A stretch of DNA of 64,000 nt, taken from the NCBI RefSeq assembly GCF_046630445.1, contig NC_092341.1, positions 258,708,001 to 258,772,000 of the forward strand. The letters run 5' to 3'. The notes under the pieces were generated by a model that did not search any database, was not told the DNA's origin, and saw nothing but the letters and a program-made list of their open reading frames with translations. The translations under genes were made by a program, and so were the position numbers. This stretch comes from Rutidosis leptorrhynchoides. Taxonomy: Eukaryota > Streptophyta > Magnoliopsida > Asterales > Asteraceae. This document shows, in pieces, positions 11,169 to 24,776 of this stretch (positions within the stretch are counted from its first letter, which is position 1; the number at the start of each line of letters is the position of its first letter).

Positions 11169-12595
11169 TGTCATACCCCGTCCTAATCCATCTGGACGAA
11201 GTCACCAACATCTGGTCCCATTGCGATGATCGACTCCAAATGATGTCTTTTAAAATGAGCAAATGCATAGCGGGTGATTTCTTTCATACCTGAGAATAAA
11301 CATGCTTTCAAGTGTCAACCAAAAGGTTGGTGAGTTCATAGGTTTATCATAAAACAATAAAATTCATCATTTTGATAGACCACAAGATTTAAATGCTGCA
11401 TGGTACAAATGGGCCCGAATCCTATACCCACCTGTAATGTACATGCGATATCTTTTAAATACAGTACACCTTTCTCGTGTACGAAATCATCTTTCATAAA
11501 TCTTAGTAACCGTACACATATCTCGTGCATAAAAATAACATACACATAACCTGTGTATAAAATCATTCTCTCGATACATAACATTCACTTTTCATTTCTT
11601 TCATAGATTGGCTTGGTAACCGACCTTAACATATAATGCGCATAATAATATCCCTAAAACAGAACATCTCGTCTGTATAATAATCATATAAACTTTGAAG
11701 TACTAAACACCACGCCCACTAGCCCTTCCGTCTAGTGAACATTCTGGGTGGGGGTGTTAAACCCGGTAGCTACCTTTAGGATTCGCGTTAATTAGGCGTG
11801 CACTAATTCTCAAAATTAGTGATGTTCCCTAATTCTTAGGTTACCAAGCAATAATAATCAGGGCAAAAATATTCATATCAATTGTGGCAATTATCACGTC
11901 CACATAATTCAATGGTGGCAATTATCACGTCCACATAATTCATTCGAGGAATGTTTTGTTTGTGTCTATCTCGTCAAACATTTATAAAAGCATTTCATGT
12001 ATTCGCAGTTCAAAATGTATTTCAAAAGCATTTAATAAAGCAGTTGTAAAAGTAGCGCATGTATTCTCAGTCCCAAAAATGTAAAGAGTAAAAGGGAATC
12101 AAATGAACTCACCCTAATGTATTTTGTAGTAAAAATACATATTACGATATTGAACAAATGCAGGGTTGGCCTCGGATTCACGAACATATATATATCAATT
12201 ATATATATTAACATATTGTAATCAAACAAATTTATATATATTTTTATTCGTGATATAATTGTCATATTAATAGATTGTATGTTTCATTAATTAACTTAAT
12301 TAAATATATTTATGTTATATACTTTAAATAATTTGTATTTATTATAAGAATGTTGATATAGTTATGTTATATGTATTAAATAGGGTTGTACATAACTTAA
12401 TAGTTATTTGATAAGATGGTATTAATAAAACTTTGTATTATTTTATAATAATAATAATAAAAAATATACTTAATAATATTTGTAATTATAATCATATAAT
12501 AATAAGGTTTAATAATGATAATAATTATAATGTAAAAGAAAAATAGTACTATATATTGATATTATTAATAAAAATAATAAAATAACCATAATTTA

Positions 12596-12596
<1 letters not shown>

Positions 12597-12679
<83 letters not shown>

Positions 12680-12692
12680 AGTAATAATAAAA
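12597..12692. repeat. (AAT)n microsatellite
   Basis: A trinucleotide array of about 95 bp with few interruptions, inside solo LTR 2. Confidence 0.95.
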
Positions 12693-14664
12693 TATTACAA
12701 TAATACTTAATAAAATAAATTACGCGTTTTCTTTATCTGCTCCAAAGCATATCGATGTTGCACAGAGAAAGGGATCGCGGTTTTAGGGTTTTCTTTCAAT
12801 TTATCAACATATTCAATCAAGTAAAAAATCATAAATATTCAATAGTTCATCGATTCATTATGATCATCGTTCAATCATCATTTTCTATCCAAATCGTCAT
12901 CATTATCGAATCAAGTATTCGATTCCTCAACTGAGTCAAGTAGGTCATCGATTCAATGGTATTTTCTTAGTTTCTTTAATTCTTTTATAATTTCTGTATA
13001 CATATTTGGTAGAACAATAATAATAATTAACTATGTTCTTCAAGTTATTGAGGTCCCCTGTTTCAGATTTATATTTGTAAATTTACTTGTATAGAATTTA
13101 TTAATTTTACCTTTATATTCCAATCTGTATCATAGTCCCCATCTTTTGAATTCTATCCATTGTTTGTTCTTGTTTTGTGTGCATTTTGACGGTTTGTTCG
13201 AGCTAGAACAGTGAGTAGCAGCAGTTTACGATGCTGCTTCAATAGAAAACAGAAAAATAGTGTAACAGCACAATGGGTTTGATGGTGGTTTGATTCCAGA
13301 TGGAGGAGATTAAATGGTGGCTTGAAACAGGAACACAAGTATAGCAGTAGCACTCGTAGCCAGCAACAAACAATTGAAACAGCAATCCCTAGTAGCAAAA
13401 GGGAAGATAGAAGCAGTCTGATGTGGGTGATATTACTTGGTTAACTGCAACAGCTACAAGAACAATATTGCAGCAGTTACGGTTATGGTTTAGTGTTGGG
13501 GTTGGTGTTTTCGGTTATCAACCATAAATGGGCAAAGGTGAGTATGTATATGTATATAAGAGAGGTATAAATGGTTAATGGTATTCTTGTGGTGATTTGT
13601 TTGAAACTCTGGCCTGGAACGATTAGAAACAGGAAAAATACTCATAACAGCAGCGAAAATTTAAGGTGGTTGCCAGCAGCCATAATTACCAATACAATAG
13701 ATTTCAAATTAGCTCATATAAATGTTTGTTTGCTCACAATGATTGCAGGTTATCTGGTTTGTTGAACTAAAATAGAAAGGGAAACAATAGTTGCAGGTAG
13801 AAGGAGTAATCATAGGTGATTGTGGTGAAAAGATGATAATGGTTTTGACAGGAAAACCATATTCAGAAATAGCTGTAGCTGCAGGCATGTGGTGGTTTGT
13901 TTGCAAGAGAAAGGTAGTATAGTGATTTAATGATCATCAAGGTGGTTGTTATGGTGGAAGTGGCTGTGGTGCAGGTGGCGGATGGGTGTCGAAGAAGAGT
14001 AAAGTGTTGATCGATCATAGAGAAGGAAAGAAGATATAGAATTACACAAGTGGTGGTGATAGGATTGAGTTGGTATTTCTCTTTTGCATATCATTTGTCT
14101 ATTTATGCATATGTTATATATTATTATTTGATGAAAAGGATTGAAAACAGAAAGTAAGGCATCAAACATTTGCATAGTGTTCATGATTGTGATTTGTTTA
14201 GATCATACGATGGAAAACAATAGATATGTAGTAAGTGGATTAGATATGTGTAAAGTTGAGTAGGAAGTCAAAGAGGTGATGGTGTTGATATAGATTGATC
14301 CATGAATATATTTATGATAAGTGTGTATGTATAATTGATATATGATTTAAAGTGATATGTTAGTTATGTACATTATTATATGTTCAAATGATAGATGGAT
14401 CGAGCATGAATATAGATAGGCATCCTATGTATATGTATATATTTAGTGATAGTGGGTTTTGATTGAGATATCTAACAGAAACAAATAATGGGGTTTGTCT
14501 CTTAGTATTTGTTTGAGAGAATAGAAAAACATGAAGAGAGTTGGTGATTGAAATTGTCTCATTTATATAATTATAAGTTAATTGGTACTGGTGTACTTGT
14601 ATTTATATATTTACATGAGTATATACATATATTATAATTATTACATCTAAGTTTATTTTATAAA

Positions 14665-14765
<101 letters not shown>

Positions 14766-15221
14766 AAACAAGAAAACTAACAATCCGAGAATATGCTTTT
14801 AAAAGTGTAATTAAAAATATGTGAAGATTTTAATAATTGATAAAACTCTAATCATGGATTGTTTAACTTGGATACTCTTAAAAATACTTATTCCAACACC
14901 GACTTCAATGTGAGTGAATTAGTATGCATTTTCAATTCTATATCGAAAAGTCTTTAAGCCCAAAATATAGTTCATTATTGTGTAGTACCAATAGCTCACA
15001 AGAGCGGCCTGTTTGTGTGATTAAATTGTGCTAACAAGTTGGAGGTAGTAGCTAATTTTAGAATCAATAATAGGAGTGCACGTAACATGTTGATTTAACA
15101 AGTCATTTGCATATGTGAGTAGTAATTATGCACATGATAAAAGTTAATCAGTAACAAACCGTACATGTAACCTTTTATTAATAGACTAAGGTAAGTTTTC
15201 AAAACTAATTACATTCGAAGT

Positions 15222-15225
<4 letters not shown>

Positions 15226-15307
<82 letters not shown>
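15226..15307. repeat. (AT)n microsatellite
   Basis: A pure dinucleotide run of about 82 bp inside solo LTR 2, about 135 bp before the GTTCGTGAATC word at 15442. Confidence 0.95.
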
Positions 15308-15313
<6 letters not shown>

Positions 15314-15598
15314 CATTTTAATTAATAGATTTTATTTTATCAATTATTTTGCATAATTAATTTTAATAACAACAACATATAATATTTTAAATTATGTTTC
15401 CAATTACCATTTATATCACACATATCTATTTATGATTAATTGTTCGTGAATCGTCGGGAATGGTCAAAAGGCCAAATGCATTCATGTAACTGTTCCAAAG
15501 TTTTCTAGACTCAACATTACAGAATTTGCTTATCGTGTCGGAATCATATAAAGATTAAGTTTAAATTTGATCAGAAATTTCCGGGTCGTCACAACTTT

Positions 15599-16720
15599 GG
15601 TAATTTCATCTAAGTTATTACCTGTTATTATCATGTCATCCACATAGACAAGGAGAGAAATAAAATCAGTACCAGCAGTCCAAGTATACAGAGAATAATC
15701 ATTCGCACTTTGTGCAAAACCATACTCAACAAGAAAGGAGGTTAATTTTTCATTCCATTGTCTTGGAGCTTGTTTTAGACCATATAGGAATTTTGTCAGT
15801 TTGCAAACCCTAGTATCATCTTTAGAAAAATAACCCTCAGGAAGTGTCATGTACACATCCTCAACAAGATCCCCATATAAAAAAGCATTATTTATGTCAA
15901 GTTGAAAAAGGGTCCAATTATTGTTAACAGCCATGGTTAGAATGCATCTTACAATAACCATCTTCGCAACATGGGAGTATGTTTCTTCATAGTCTATATC
16001 CTCCCTTTGATTGTAACCCTTGGCAACCAATCTTGCCTTGTACCTTTCCACTTCCCCATTAGCCTTGTATTTTATTTTATAAATCCACTTGCTCCCAATA
16101 GGCTTTCTTCCAATAGGGAGCTCAGAAAGAACCCATGTATTGTTTTGGTTTAAAGCCTCCATCTCATCATTCATAGCATCATTCCAACACTGGTGTTGTG
16201 ATGCCTCATGATAAGATGTGGGTTCAGTGGACTTATCAAGGGTAGAGATAAAGGACAAGGTAGTAGGAGACAAGTTGTTGTAGCATACATAGTTATTCAA
16301 GGGATATTTGCATTTAAACTTCACACTGTTATTTTGAGGGTGATTTATGTTTGACTCAACAACAAAATCTTTTAATTTAGTAGGAAAGACCCTAGATCTC
16401 TTTGATCTTCCTTCTTCATTTATGTTCTCAGGAGGATTAAAAACAGGTTCAGGGTCATAGGGATTGCCCTCAGGAGATGAAGATGTTTCTTCAAGTGGGG
16501 AAGTGGTATCACTGCCTCCAGATGAAGTAGATTCATGGTTGCTGTGATCACTGCCACTTCCCTCATCATCTAGGTTTACTCTCTCCTCATCATAGGGACT
16601 TGGAGCTTTGGGGTTTGGGTTTTCAGAGAAAAAATCAAAAAAATTTAAGTGATTCAAAACAGTTTTATTTTCAGTATCATTTTGTTTTTGAGATTTTAAA
16701 TTGTAAGGGAAAATAGTTTC
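15599..16720 (-). pseudogene. Copia polyprotein, N-terminal and central reverse transcriptase
   Basis: The minus strand carries a Ser/Glu-rich linker (GSGSDHSNHESTSSGG) and then the copia RT start: CWNDAMNDEMEALNQNNTW, GSKWIYKIKYKANGEVER, YKARLVAKGYNQ. The catalytic region QLDINNAFLYGDL and LLVYVDDMIITGNN follows, so both aspartates of YVDD are intact. The frame is open from 16720 to the insertion of solo LTR 2 at 15598, with one in-frame stop at 16721-16723 separating it from the integrase part. The usual PKTYSEV-like context reads EETYSHVAKM here, a mild divergence. Confidence 0.92.
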
Positions 16721-17364
16721 TTAGAATTTCACATCTCTAGAAAAAATTACATCATTTGACTCAAGACTTAGTAACTTGTAACCCTTTTTAAAAGAAGAAT
16801 ATCCTAAGAAAACACATTTTTCAGATCTTTTTTCAAATTTGTCACTGTTGTTTAGAACTGTTGCATAACATAAACACCCAAAAGCTCTGAAGTGAGAGAA
16901 ACTTGGTTTTTTATTAAAAATCATTTCAAATGGGGACTTTCCTGAGAGCACTGAAGAAGGAAGCCTGTTGATTAGATAAGCAGCAGTTAAGATACATTCA
17001 AACCATAATTCAAGAGAAATACCACTTTGAAATAGTAAGGATCTAGCCACATTAAGTAAGTTTTTGTGCTTCCTCTCAGCAATTCCATTTTGCTGAGGGG
17101 TATAGGCACAACTGGTTTGGTGTATGATACCTTTAGTGTTGCAATATTGCCCAAATTTATTATTCAAGAATTCAGTCCATTATCAGATCTTATGATCATA
17201 ATAGTTTTACCAAATTGATTTTCAAGAAGGTTGGTAAAAGTTTCAAAACTTTCAAACACATCAGTTTTAGACTTTAATAAGTATACCCAAATAGCTCTGG
17301 TAAAGTCATCAACAATGGTCAAGAAGTATTTGTAACCATCCCTTGAAGTGATCCTATATGGCCC
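16721..17364 (-). pseudogene. Copia integrase core and C-terminal part
   Basis: On the minus strand the core shows FLTIVDDFTRAIWVYLL, with the first catalytic aspartates, and IIRSDNG with the second. A one-base deletion near 17165-17170 shifts the frame, which resumes with [30 protein letters not shown] holding the catalytic glutamate, and the [22 protein letters not shown] motif typical of copia. A premature stop at about 17366, where VHLDL is followed by a stop instead of tryptophan, splits it from the protease part. Confidence 0.9.
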
Positions 17365-18093
17365 CTACAAATCTAAATGAACAAGGTCACCCAGAGAATT
17401 AGATTTGTGATCACTTAAGGGAAATGGTTCCCTAGTTTGCTTTGCCTTATGGCAAGTGTCACAAATGGTGGTTTCAGGTTCAGATTTCCAATCAAGATCA
17501 TTTTTTAATAAGTCTAACACAGGCTTGGCTGGATGTCTAAGCCTACAATGCCACAAATTAAAAGAAAAAAAGCATTCAGACAAACAATTATTCACATCAC
17601 CTTGCAATTTATCAAAAAGATACAAGCCACAACTTAAACTACCAGTCCCCACAATCTTCTTTTCTAACAAATCCTGAATAAAGCACTTAGAGTCATTAAA
17701 GCTAACAAAAATTCTTTTGTTTTTTGACAACTGATGCACAGATAATAGATTGACACAATAACCAGGGACAACAAGCACATTTGACAGTAAAATGTTTTCA
17801 TTTAGGATTGAATCACCAATTTTAGTTATCTTAGCTTGAGTTCCATTTGGGTTTCCCACTGTCATACCCAAAGAAGACACATCAAACACATTTTTCATAT
17901 TCTTTAGACTCCCTGTCATGTGTTGTGAAGCCCCAGAGTCTATAATCCAACCATTGCAATTATTCAAACCATGACCAATATTATTAGACTTAAAGTATTT
18001 TTGAAAATTTTCATTGAACAAAACATTCATATTAGTGAATGTACCTGCCACATTAGCATGCACACTTCCAGAGGTGTCATTGATGAGGCTCAT
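17365..18093 (-). pseudogene. Copia protease and pre-integrase zinc-binding domain
   Basis: The minus-strand frame contains WIIDSGASQHMTG, the retropepsin active site DSGA of copia elements. It continues with VPGYCVNLLSVHQLSK and then LWHCRLRHPA with CDTCHKAKQ, the HHCC zinc finger of the GAG-pre-integrase domain. It opens with ATG at 18093, but in a live element this would be internal to the polyprotein. It is open for 242 codons and ends at a mutated tryptophan codon. Confidence 0.92.
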
Positions 18094-18101
18094 CAGTTTG
18101 T

Positions 18102-19143
18102 TTATCTGGTCAGGTGTGAAAGGAGTTCTTGTCCCACAGAGTTGTTACTAGGGATGCTTTTGATGGTGTTGTTATTGTTTCTTTTTACCCAACCAGGAGG
18201 GTACCCAACTATTTCATAGCATCTGTCAATGGTATGCCCATTCATATTACACTTAGTGAACTTTAGGTTTGAGTTAGGACCTCTTTCAATTTTTTTTATT
18301 ATCAAAGGTTTTTGAGACAAGAAAAGCAGACTGTTGGGACTTTCCAACCCCTCTGATGGTGGAGGAATCTCTATGAGACTCCTCTCTTGACACAATAGAA
18401 AAAGTAGTTTGCACACTTGGTAACTTTTCCCTAGTGAGAATATTGCTCCAAACAGCATGATAACATTCATCAAGGCCCATCAAAAATTGCATAAGCTTTA
18501 TAAGATCATTGTGGTCCTTAATTTCAGTGTTATTACAATCACATGTAGGCAGTTTAACAAGAGCATCAAATTGTTTCCATAAAGCATTTAATTTGTGATA
18601 GTAATCAGATAAGGAGTCACCATTTTAGGAAATGGTATTAATTTTTTTATGCAAATTAAAGGTAATTGAACCATCAATTTTGTCATATGTTTCTTTTAAT
18701 TCATCCCACACAGTCTTGGCAAGTTTAGAAAAGACTTGACCAGAAAACAGTTCTTCACTTACAGAGTTAAGAATCCAAGACAATACCACAGAATTGCATC
18801 TATCCCATTGTAAAGCAAGCACATTATCAGTAGTATTTTTAGTCACAGTACTATCTATGAAACCAGTTTTATTTTTTGTTTGTAAAGCTAATAATATAGC
18901 CCTACTCCAGACATTATAGTTTTCGATTCCCTTTAGTTTCATAGAAATGAGTGCAGTAATGCTAGTATCACTAGAATGCAAATAGAGTGGATCACCAAAG
19001 TCAAGATCACTCACATGAGTGGTCTTGGACCCATTACCAGTTTCATTTACCAAGGTAGCACAAAACAATAAGAGAACTAAAAAAAAAAAAAATGCAGTTC
19101 CTAAAGAACAACCAAGTAGTGATCCAGATAGACAGAATCTCAA
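18102..19143 (-). pseudogene. Copia gag
   Basis: The minus strand encodes LHSSDTSITALISMKLKGI then NYNVWSRAILLALQTKNKTG, the start of copia gag proteins that package element RNA. It continues through WDRCNSVVLSWILNSV and, after a stop near 18625, LMQFLMGLDECYHAVWSNIL. A zinc knuckle with CNMNGHTIDRCYEIVGYPPGW lies at about 18190-18260 in another frame. At least one stop and one frameshift break it. The true start codon cannot be set. No ATG in a good position precedes the conserved part, and an A run lies at 19081-19092. Confidence 0.85.
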
Positions 19144-19260
19144 AAAGGATTCTGTCCCAGGGCTTCCTTAGGGTCCTCTCTGTCTACACAATTAATCAAG
19201 TAGCAATATAGACAACACAGGTAATCAAGTAGCATACACAAGATCACAAAACAGCAGAAT

Positions 19261-19662
19261 CAGTGTTGTAAATCTCCCGAGATCTCCCCGAGATCTCCCT
19301 CGAGATCTCGTTTTTAGAAGGCAACCGAGATGAGATGTTCATCTCCCGAGATTCCTCGGTCAACGGGTTCAAACTTCGTCAAAGCCACGATTTTTTAGAT
19401 TTTCTTGCTAATTTGTATGATTTTCTTGTAAAATTCGTAATTTCTAAGATTTTCTCGCTCATTTCTCGGATATTTTTGTAAAATCTCGGAAAAACGTATA
19501 TAAATATACATATATTTATGTTTTTATGTATATTTTTATTAAAAAAACTATAAAGTCAATGTAAGTCAACGTCCGAGATCTCCCCGAGATTATTCCGAGA
19601 TGCCGAGATCTCCTTAAAAAGTCCAAACGAGATCTCCCCGAGATCCGAGTTCTCCAACCTTA
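19261..19662. mobile_element. hAT-type MITE, copy 2 (402 bp)
   Basis: It starts CAGTGTTGTAAATCTCCCGA and ends GAGTTCTCCAACCTTA, an imperfect inverted terminus, with the perfect 8-bp duplication AGCAGAAT at 19253-19260 and 19663-19670. Both ends are packed with GAGATCTCC words, which gives inner inverted repeats. The centre, read in reverse, shares GACGTTGACTT-like and TATATAAATATACATAT-like stretches with copy 1 (217-629). It lies in the copia leader between primer site and gag, so it is younger than the copia insertion. Confidence 0.85.
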
Positions 19663-20036
19663 AGCAGAATAAGCATGCAATAAACAGTAAGTTGAAACAC
19701 AATTAATCAGATAAACAAGAATTAAAGCAAAGGTTACAGAGTACTCCCCTTCGTAGCAGCAGAAGAAGATAGACAATTGTTATGATTTCGAAGAAAGGAG
19801 ATTCAGCCAACCCTAACCCTAATTCGAAAACTAGGTTTTTTTTTTCTTGAATAGAAGTAACAGCCCAGAAAAAAGATCACAGATCCAAATCGAACCCAAT
19901 AGACACAATTAGAACCAATGAATCAATCGAATTGACTTTTGTATCAACCCAATTGAAGAAAAAATTTCATCAGCCGTCAACCCTAATAACAGACGTGACG
20001 ATTTTAGACACCAACTGGATCAAACAGATCACCAAT

Positions 20037-20048
20037 GCTCTGATACCA
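20037..20048 (-). other. Copia primer binding site (initiator tRNA-Met)
   Basis: The minus strand reads TGGTATCAGAGC immediately after the 5' LTR, the complement of the plant initiator tRNA-Met 3' end. Confidence 0.93.
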
Positions 20049-20511
20049 TGAACGAAAGCACTAATTAACAATCTTAAACACAGAAATATTAAATCGATAA
20101 ATCAAACACGATCTGGTCAGCAGTTTACAGTCGTATGAAATGAGTATGAGTACAAAAGATATAGTGGCCAAGATTGGTACCACAATTTGTACTACAATTA
20201 CAAAATGGAACAATCGAATTACAGAAATATGAGACAAAGATGAATTGAGAAGATCACAGATGATGAAGATTATTTTGATAGAAATTGGCAACTGACACCA
20301 GAACCCTAGAAGGGATTAAATAGCCTTTGGATGGAGAAGTTTCACTTTGCACCCTCAAGAACCACAAACTTGATATTAGCAGCATAAGAGCTCATAAATT
20401 CACTTTCCAACACCATCTTTTATTCAACTTGAAAACAAACTTGAAAATCTACACAAGCAACCAAACACAATGAGATAGAATAAAGGTAAGATTGTAATGA
20501 TAAATTTAACA
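20049..20511 (-). repeat. Copia 5' LTR
   Basis: Same 463-bp sequence as 9775-10237 with a handful of substitutions. In element sense it starts TGTTAAATTT and ends GTTCA. Confidence 0.93.
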
Positions 20512-20640
20512 TCTTTAAACCAATTGAACACCAATAATGGTGGTATATATTGACCCTATAGGGAGGTTTTACCGGATTCGTTCACGGACCTCTACCCGAA
20601 ATCACTGCCCGAATGGATGTGTGCCCGGGTATAATAACCC
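20512..20640 (+). repeat. Probable 3' half of the SINE split by the copia element
   Basis: Contains GGGAGGTTTTACCGGATTCG and CCCGAATGGATGTGTGCCCG, which resemble the 3' body of the tRNA-derived SINE at 7876-8213 read on its own strand. Its 5' half would be 9676-9774. Confidence 0.4.
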
Positions 20641-20911
20641 GCACTTTTCAACTCTTAAAATCACTAATTTGTCCATCGGGTTGTTATTCGAATAACAATT
20701 AATACCATATAATTAAAAATTATTAATAATTTTATTATCAAATAATAAGGAACCTATATGAAAAGTAAATATAATTAACCTTTAAAAAAAAATTACATTG
20801 TATGTAAATAAAAAAATTTAATTAATGATTAGCCAAAATATTCATATAAATTTGATAAGAATCGAAAAATTTATATACATACATATACATTTCGGTATGT
20901 ATGTATGTATG

Positions 20912-21035
<124 letters not shown>

Positions 21036-21249
21036 TAAAGAGAGAAATAAGTACAAAATAAATTACAAAATTTATCAATAATATTTCTAAAAGTTTAAAA
21101 ATAAATAAATAAATAAATAAATAATACTTTTTCTTTTTAATTAAAATTTATAAAGATAAAATCCCACTTTTGTTATTTTATTTCATGACCTAACATTTAA
21201 TACTTTTAATTTTTAAAATCCCATTATCAAACCAACTAAAACTTAAAAT

Positions 21250-22384
21250 AATTTTTTTCTTTTTATTATTTTATTCTTTTTACCTAATTTTTTCAAGTAT
21301 AAATACCACACCATTTCTCATTCAAACTCACACCAAAATTTCTTTCAATCTCTCTACTCTCTATATCTCTCCATAATTAGTAGTATTATTAATATTATGT
21401 ATTATACATAAAATACTACGACGGAGTCATGTTTGAGTAATTTCAAAACGAGTTTTTAAACGGGTTAAAACTAAGGAAATTATGGGTTATAGCTACGGAG
21501 GTTATAAGTATGGTGATGTTAGCGAAACGATGTCAACAAGATTAGGATGGTATAATTCTCGTCACTTTTAAAAATTATTATTATTACTATTATTAATATC
21601 ATTATTAAAATTATTATTATAACTAGTATTATCATTATCATTAACAATATTATAATTATTATTAAAATTATCAACAAAACTATACTTTTTATTAAAATAA
21701 CATTATTAACAAAATTATCATCATTATTATTATTATTATTTTATTAATATTAATATTATTACTATCATTATTATTATTAATTATTATTATTCTTACCATC
21801 ATTATCGTTAATATTATTATTATAAAATAATACAACTTTTTCTTAATAATATTTTATCAAATAAATATTAGTTATATAAAAATATATTTACTATATATAA
21901 CATAACTATATTAATATTTTTATAATAAATATTAATTATTTATTTAAGGAATTAAAACAAATATATTTAATTAAATTATTAATAAAACATATCCACACTT
22001 ATATACATATCCAAACTTATATACATATTCAAACTTATATACATATATAACAAGTTAAAATTTAAATGTACGGCTATACGAACTTCATCGCTACTCACGG
22101 TCGTAAGTGAATGATGTCTAGGTTGCCACTTATGGGTAAGCTTGTGGATCTCGAATGCCATGACTTAGATTTTGGTCAAGAGTCCTGGGCCCCCGGTTAC
22201 ATCTGGTCATTCCTGACTTACTTGATAGCATCGAAGTTTGGGCAAAGTTGTACAACATTTTATAAAGGATTATAACTCGAACTTAAACATTCTTTAAAAG
22301 TAAAATTACTATTGATAGTAATCTTCCGAACAAATGAATAATTATACTCAAACACTTTATTGCTTAGTTAATTAACGACCTACT
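21250..22384 (+). mobile_element. Element X, left part of an LTR (U3/R side)
   Basis: This is the sequence left of the gypsy A insertion, and it continues at 35967. It holds a TATA box and a CT-rich leader, then an AT-rich ATT-type stretch (21570-21830) and a short tandem repeat of CTTATATACATATCCAAA at about 21996-22045. The left limit of the LTR was not found, so the start given is arbitrary. Orientation comes from the primer site at 36765. Confidence 0.5.
21298..21305 (+). promoter_or_regulatory. TATA box of element X LTR
   Basis: A perfect TATAAATA is followed after about 30 bp by a pyrimidine-rich run (CTTTCAATCTCTCTACTC), a common plant transcription-start setting. Confidence 0.55.
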
Positions 22385-23444
22385 TGTAGTGACCCGAACT
22401 TTTCCATGTTTATATATATATTAAATAAAATTGTTATTTACATGATTAAGTGTTTCCAACATGTTAAGCAATCAAACTTGTTAAGACTTGATTAATTGAA
22501 ATAGGTTTCATATAGACAATTGACCACCCAAGTTGACCGGTGATTCACGAACGTTAAAACTTGTAAAAACTATATGATGACATATATATGATTATATATA
22601 TAGTTAACATGATATTATGATAAGTAAGTATCTCATTAGGTATTTTAACAATGAGTTATATACATAAAATTGAGTTTATTGAATTAAGAAACTCGAAACG
22701 ATATATATAACGATTATCGTTATAACAACGTCTTACTAAATACATATGAATCATATTAAGATATTGATATACTATGTTTAATAATGATAAATGATAAGAA
22801 AACATGGAATTAAGTGTATTAACAATGAATTACATATGTAAAAACAAGACTACTAACTTAATGATTTCAAAACGAGACATGTATGTAACGATTATCATTG
22901 TAACAACATTTAACTGTATATATATCATACTAAGATATATTAATATATCATAATATCATGATAATTTAATAATTTAACATCTCTTTAGATATAATAAACA
23001 ATGGGTTAACAACATTTAACAAGATCGTTAACCTAAAGGTTTCAAAACAACATTTACATGTAACGACTAACGATGACTTAACGACTCAGTTAAAATGTAT
23101 ATACATGTAGTGTCTTAATATGTATTCATACACTTTTGAAAGACTTCAATACACTTATCAAAATACTTCTACTTAACAAAAATGCTTACAATTACATCCT
23201 CGTTCAGTTTCATCAACAATTCTACTCGTAGGCACCCGTATTCGTACTCGTACAATACACAGCTTTTAGATGTATGTACTATTGGTATATACACTCCAAT
23301 GATCAGCTCTTAGCAGCCCATGTGAGTCACTTAACATATATGGGAACCATAATTTGGCAACTAGCATGAAATATCTCATAAAATTACAAAAATATTAGTA
23401 ATCATTCATGACTTATTTACATGTAAACAAAATTACACATCCTT

Positions 23445-23540
23445 TATATCTAATCCATATACCAATGACCAAAAACACATATAAACACTTTCATTCTTCA
23501 ATTTTCTTCATCTAATTGATCTCTCTCAAGTTCTATCTTC
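23445..23540 (+). promoter_or_regulatory. Candidate promoter of element A
   Basis: TTTATATCTAA and ACATATAAACAC lie just before a CT-rich stretch (CTTTCATTCTTCAATTTTC), which mirrors the TATA plus pyrimidine-rich leader seen in element X. In the other copies the second TATA-like word is mutated, so placement is tentative. Confidence 0.3.
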
Positions 23541-24585
23541 AAGTTCTAAGTGTTCTTCATAAATTCTATAAGTTCTAGTTTCATAAAATCAAGAATACTT
23601 CTAAGTTTGCTAGCTTACTTCCAATCTTGTAAAGTGATCATCCAACCTTAAGAAATCTTTCTTATTTATAGTAAGATATCTTTCTAATATAAGGTAATAC
23701 TCATTTTCAAACTTTGATTCAATTTCTATAACTATAACAATCTTATTTCGAGTGGAAATCTTACTTGAACTTGTTTTCGTGTCATGATTCTACTTCAAGA
23801 ACTTTCAAGCCATCCAAGGATCCTTTGAAGCTAGATCTATTTTTCTCATTTCCAGTAGGTTTATCCACAAAACCTGAGGTAGTAATGATGTTCCAAACAT
23901 CATTCGATTCATATATATAAAACTACCTTATTCGAAGGTTTAAACTTGAAATCACTAGAACATAGTTTAGTTAATTCTAAACCAGTTCGCAAACAAAAGT
24001 TAATCCTTCTAACTTGACTTTTAAAATCAACTAAACACATGTTATATATCTATATGATATGCTAACTTAATGATTTAAAACCTGGAAACACGAAAAACAC
24101 CGTAAAACCGGACATACGCCGTCGTAATAACACCGACGGCTGTTTTGGGTTTGATAATTTAAAACTATGATAAACTTTGATTTAAAAGTTGTTCTTCTAT
24201 GAAAATGATTTTTCTTACGAACATGAAACTATATCCAAAAATCATGTTTAAACTCAAAGCGGAAGTATGTTTTTCAAAATGGTCATCAAGACGTCGTTCT
24301 TTCGACTGAAATGACTACCTCTTACAAAAATGACTTGTAACTTATATTTCCGTCTATAAACCTATACTTTTTCTGTTTAGATTCATAAAATAGATTTCAA
24401 TATGAAACCATAGCAATTTGATTCACTCAAAACGGATTTAAAACGAAGAAGTTATGGGCAAAACAAGATTGGATATTTTTTGATTGTTGTAGCTACGGGA
24501 AATATTGTAACAATTCTATACAAATCATATCTAAGCTAACTTATATTGTATTATACATGTATTCTAATATACTATGTAATCGTGG

Positions 24586-24776
24586 GATACCATAGAGACG
24601 TATGCAAATGTTTTGACATATCATATCGACCCATGTATATATATTATTTGGAACAACCATAGACACTCTATATTGCAGTAATGTTTGAGTTAGCTATACA
24701 GGGTTGATGTTGATTCCAAAAATATATATACTTTGAGTTGTGATCTAGCCTGAGACGTGTATACACTGTGTCGTGG
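24586..24776 (+). repeat. Shared 190-bp module, LTR copy in element A
   Basis: The stretch around CATAGACACTCTATATTGCA and GCTATACAGGGTTGA has close relatives at 34673-34863 and 59229-59413 (the other A-type LTRs), and also inside the internal regions of B (43202-43390) and C (50071-50244), where it reads as the complement on the plus strand. In element sense the orientation is the same in all. Confidence 0.75.

Noticed and set aside
19808..19824. Telomere repeat (CCAACCCTAACCCTAA)
   Set aside because: Only two units lie in the copia leader. This is chance or a telo-box-like word, not a telomeric array.
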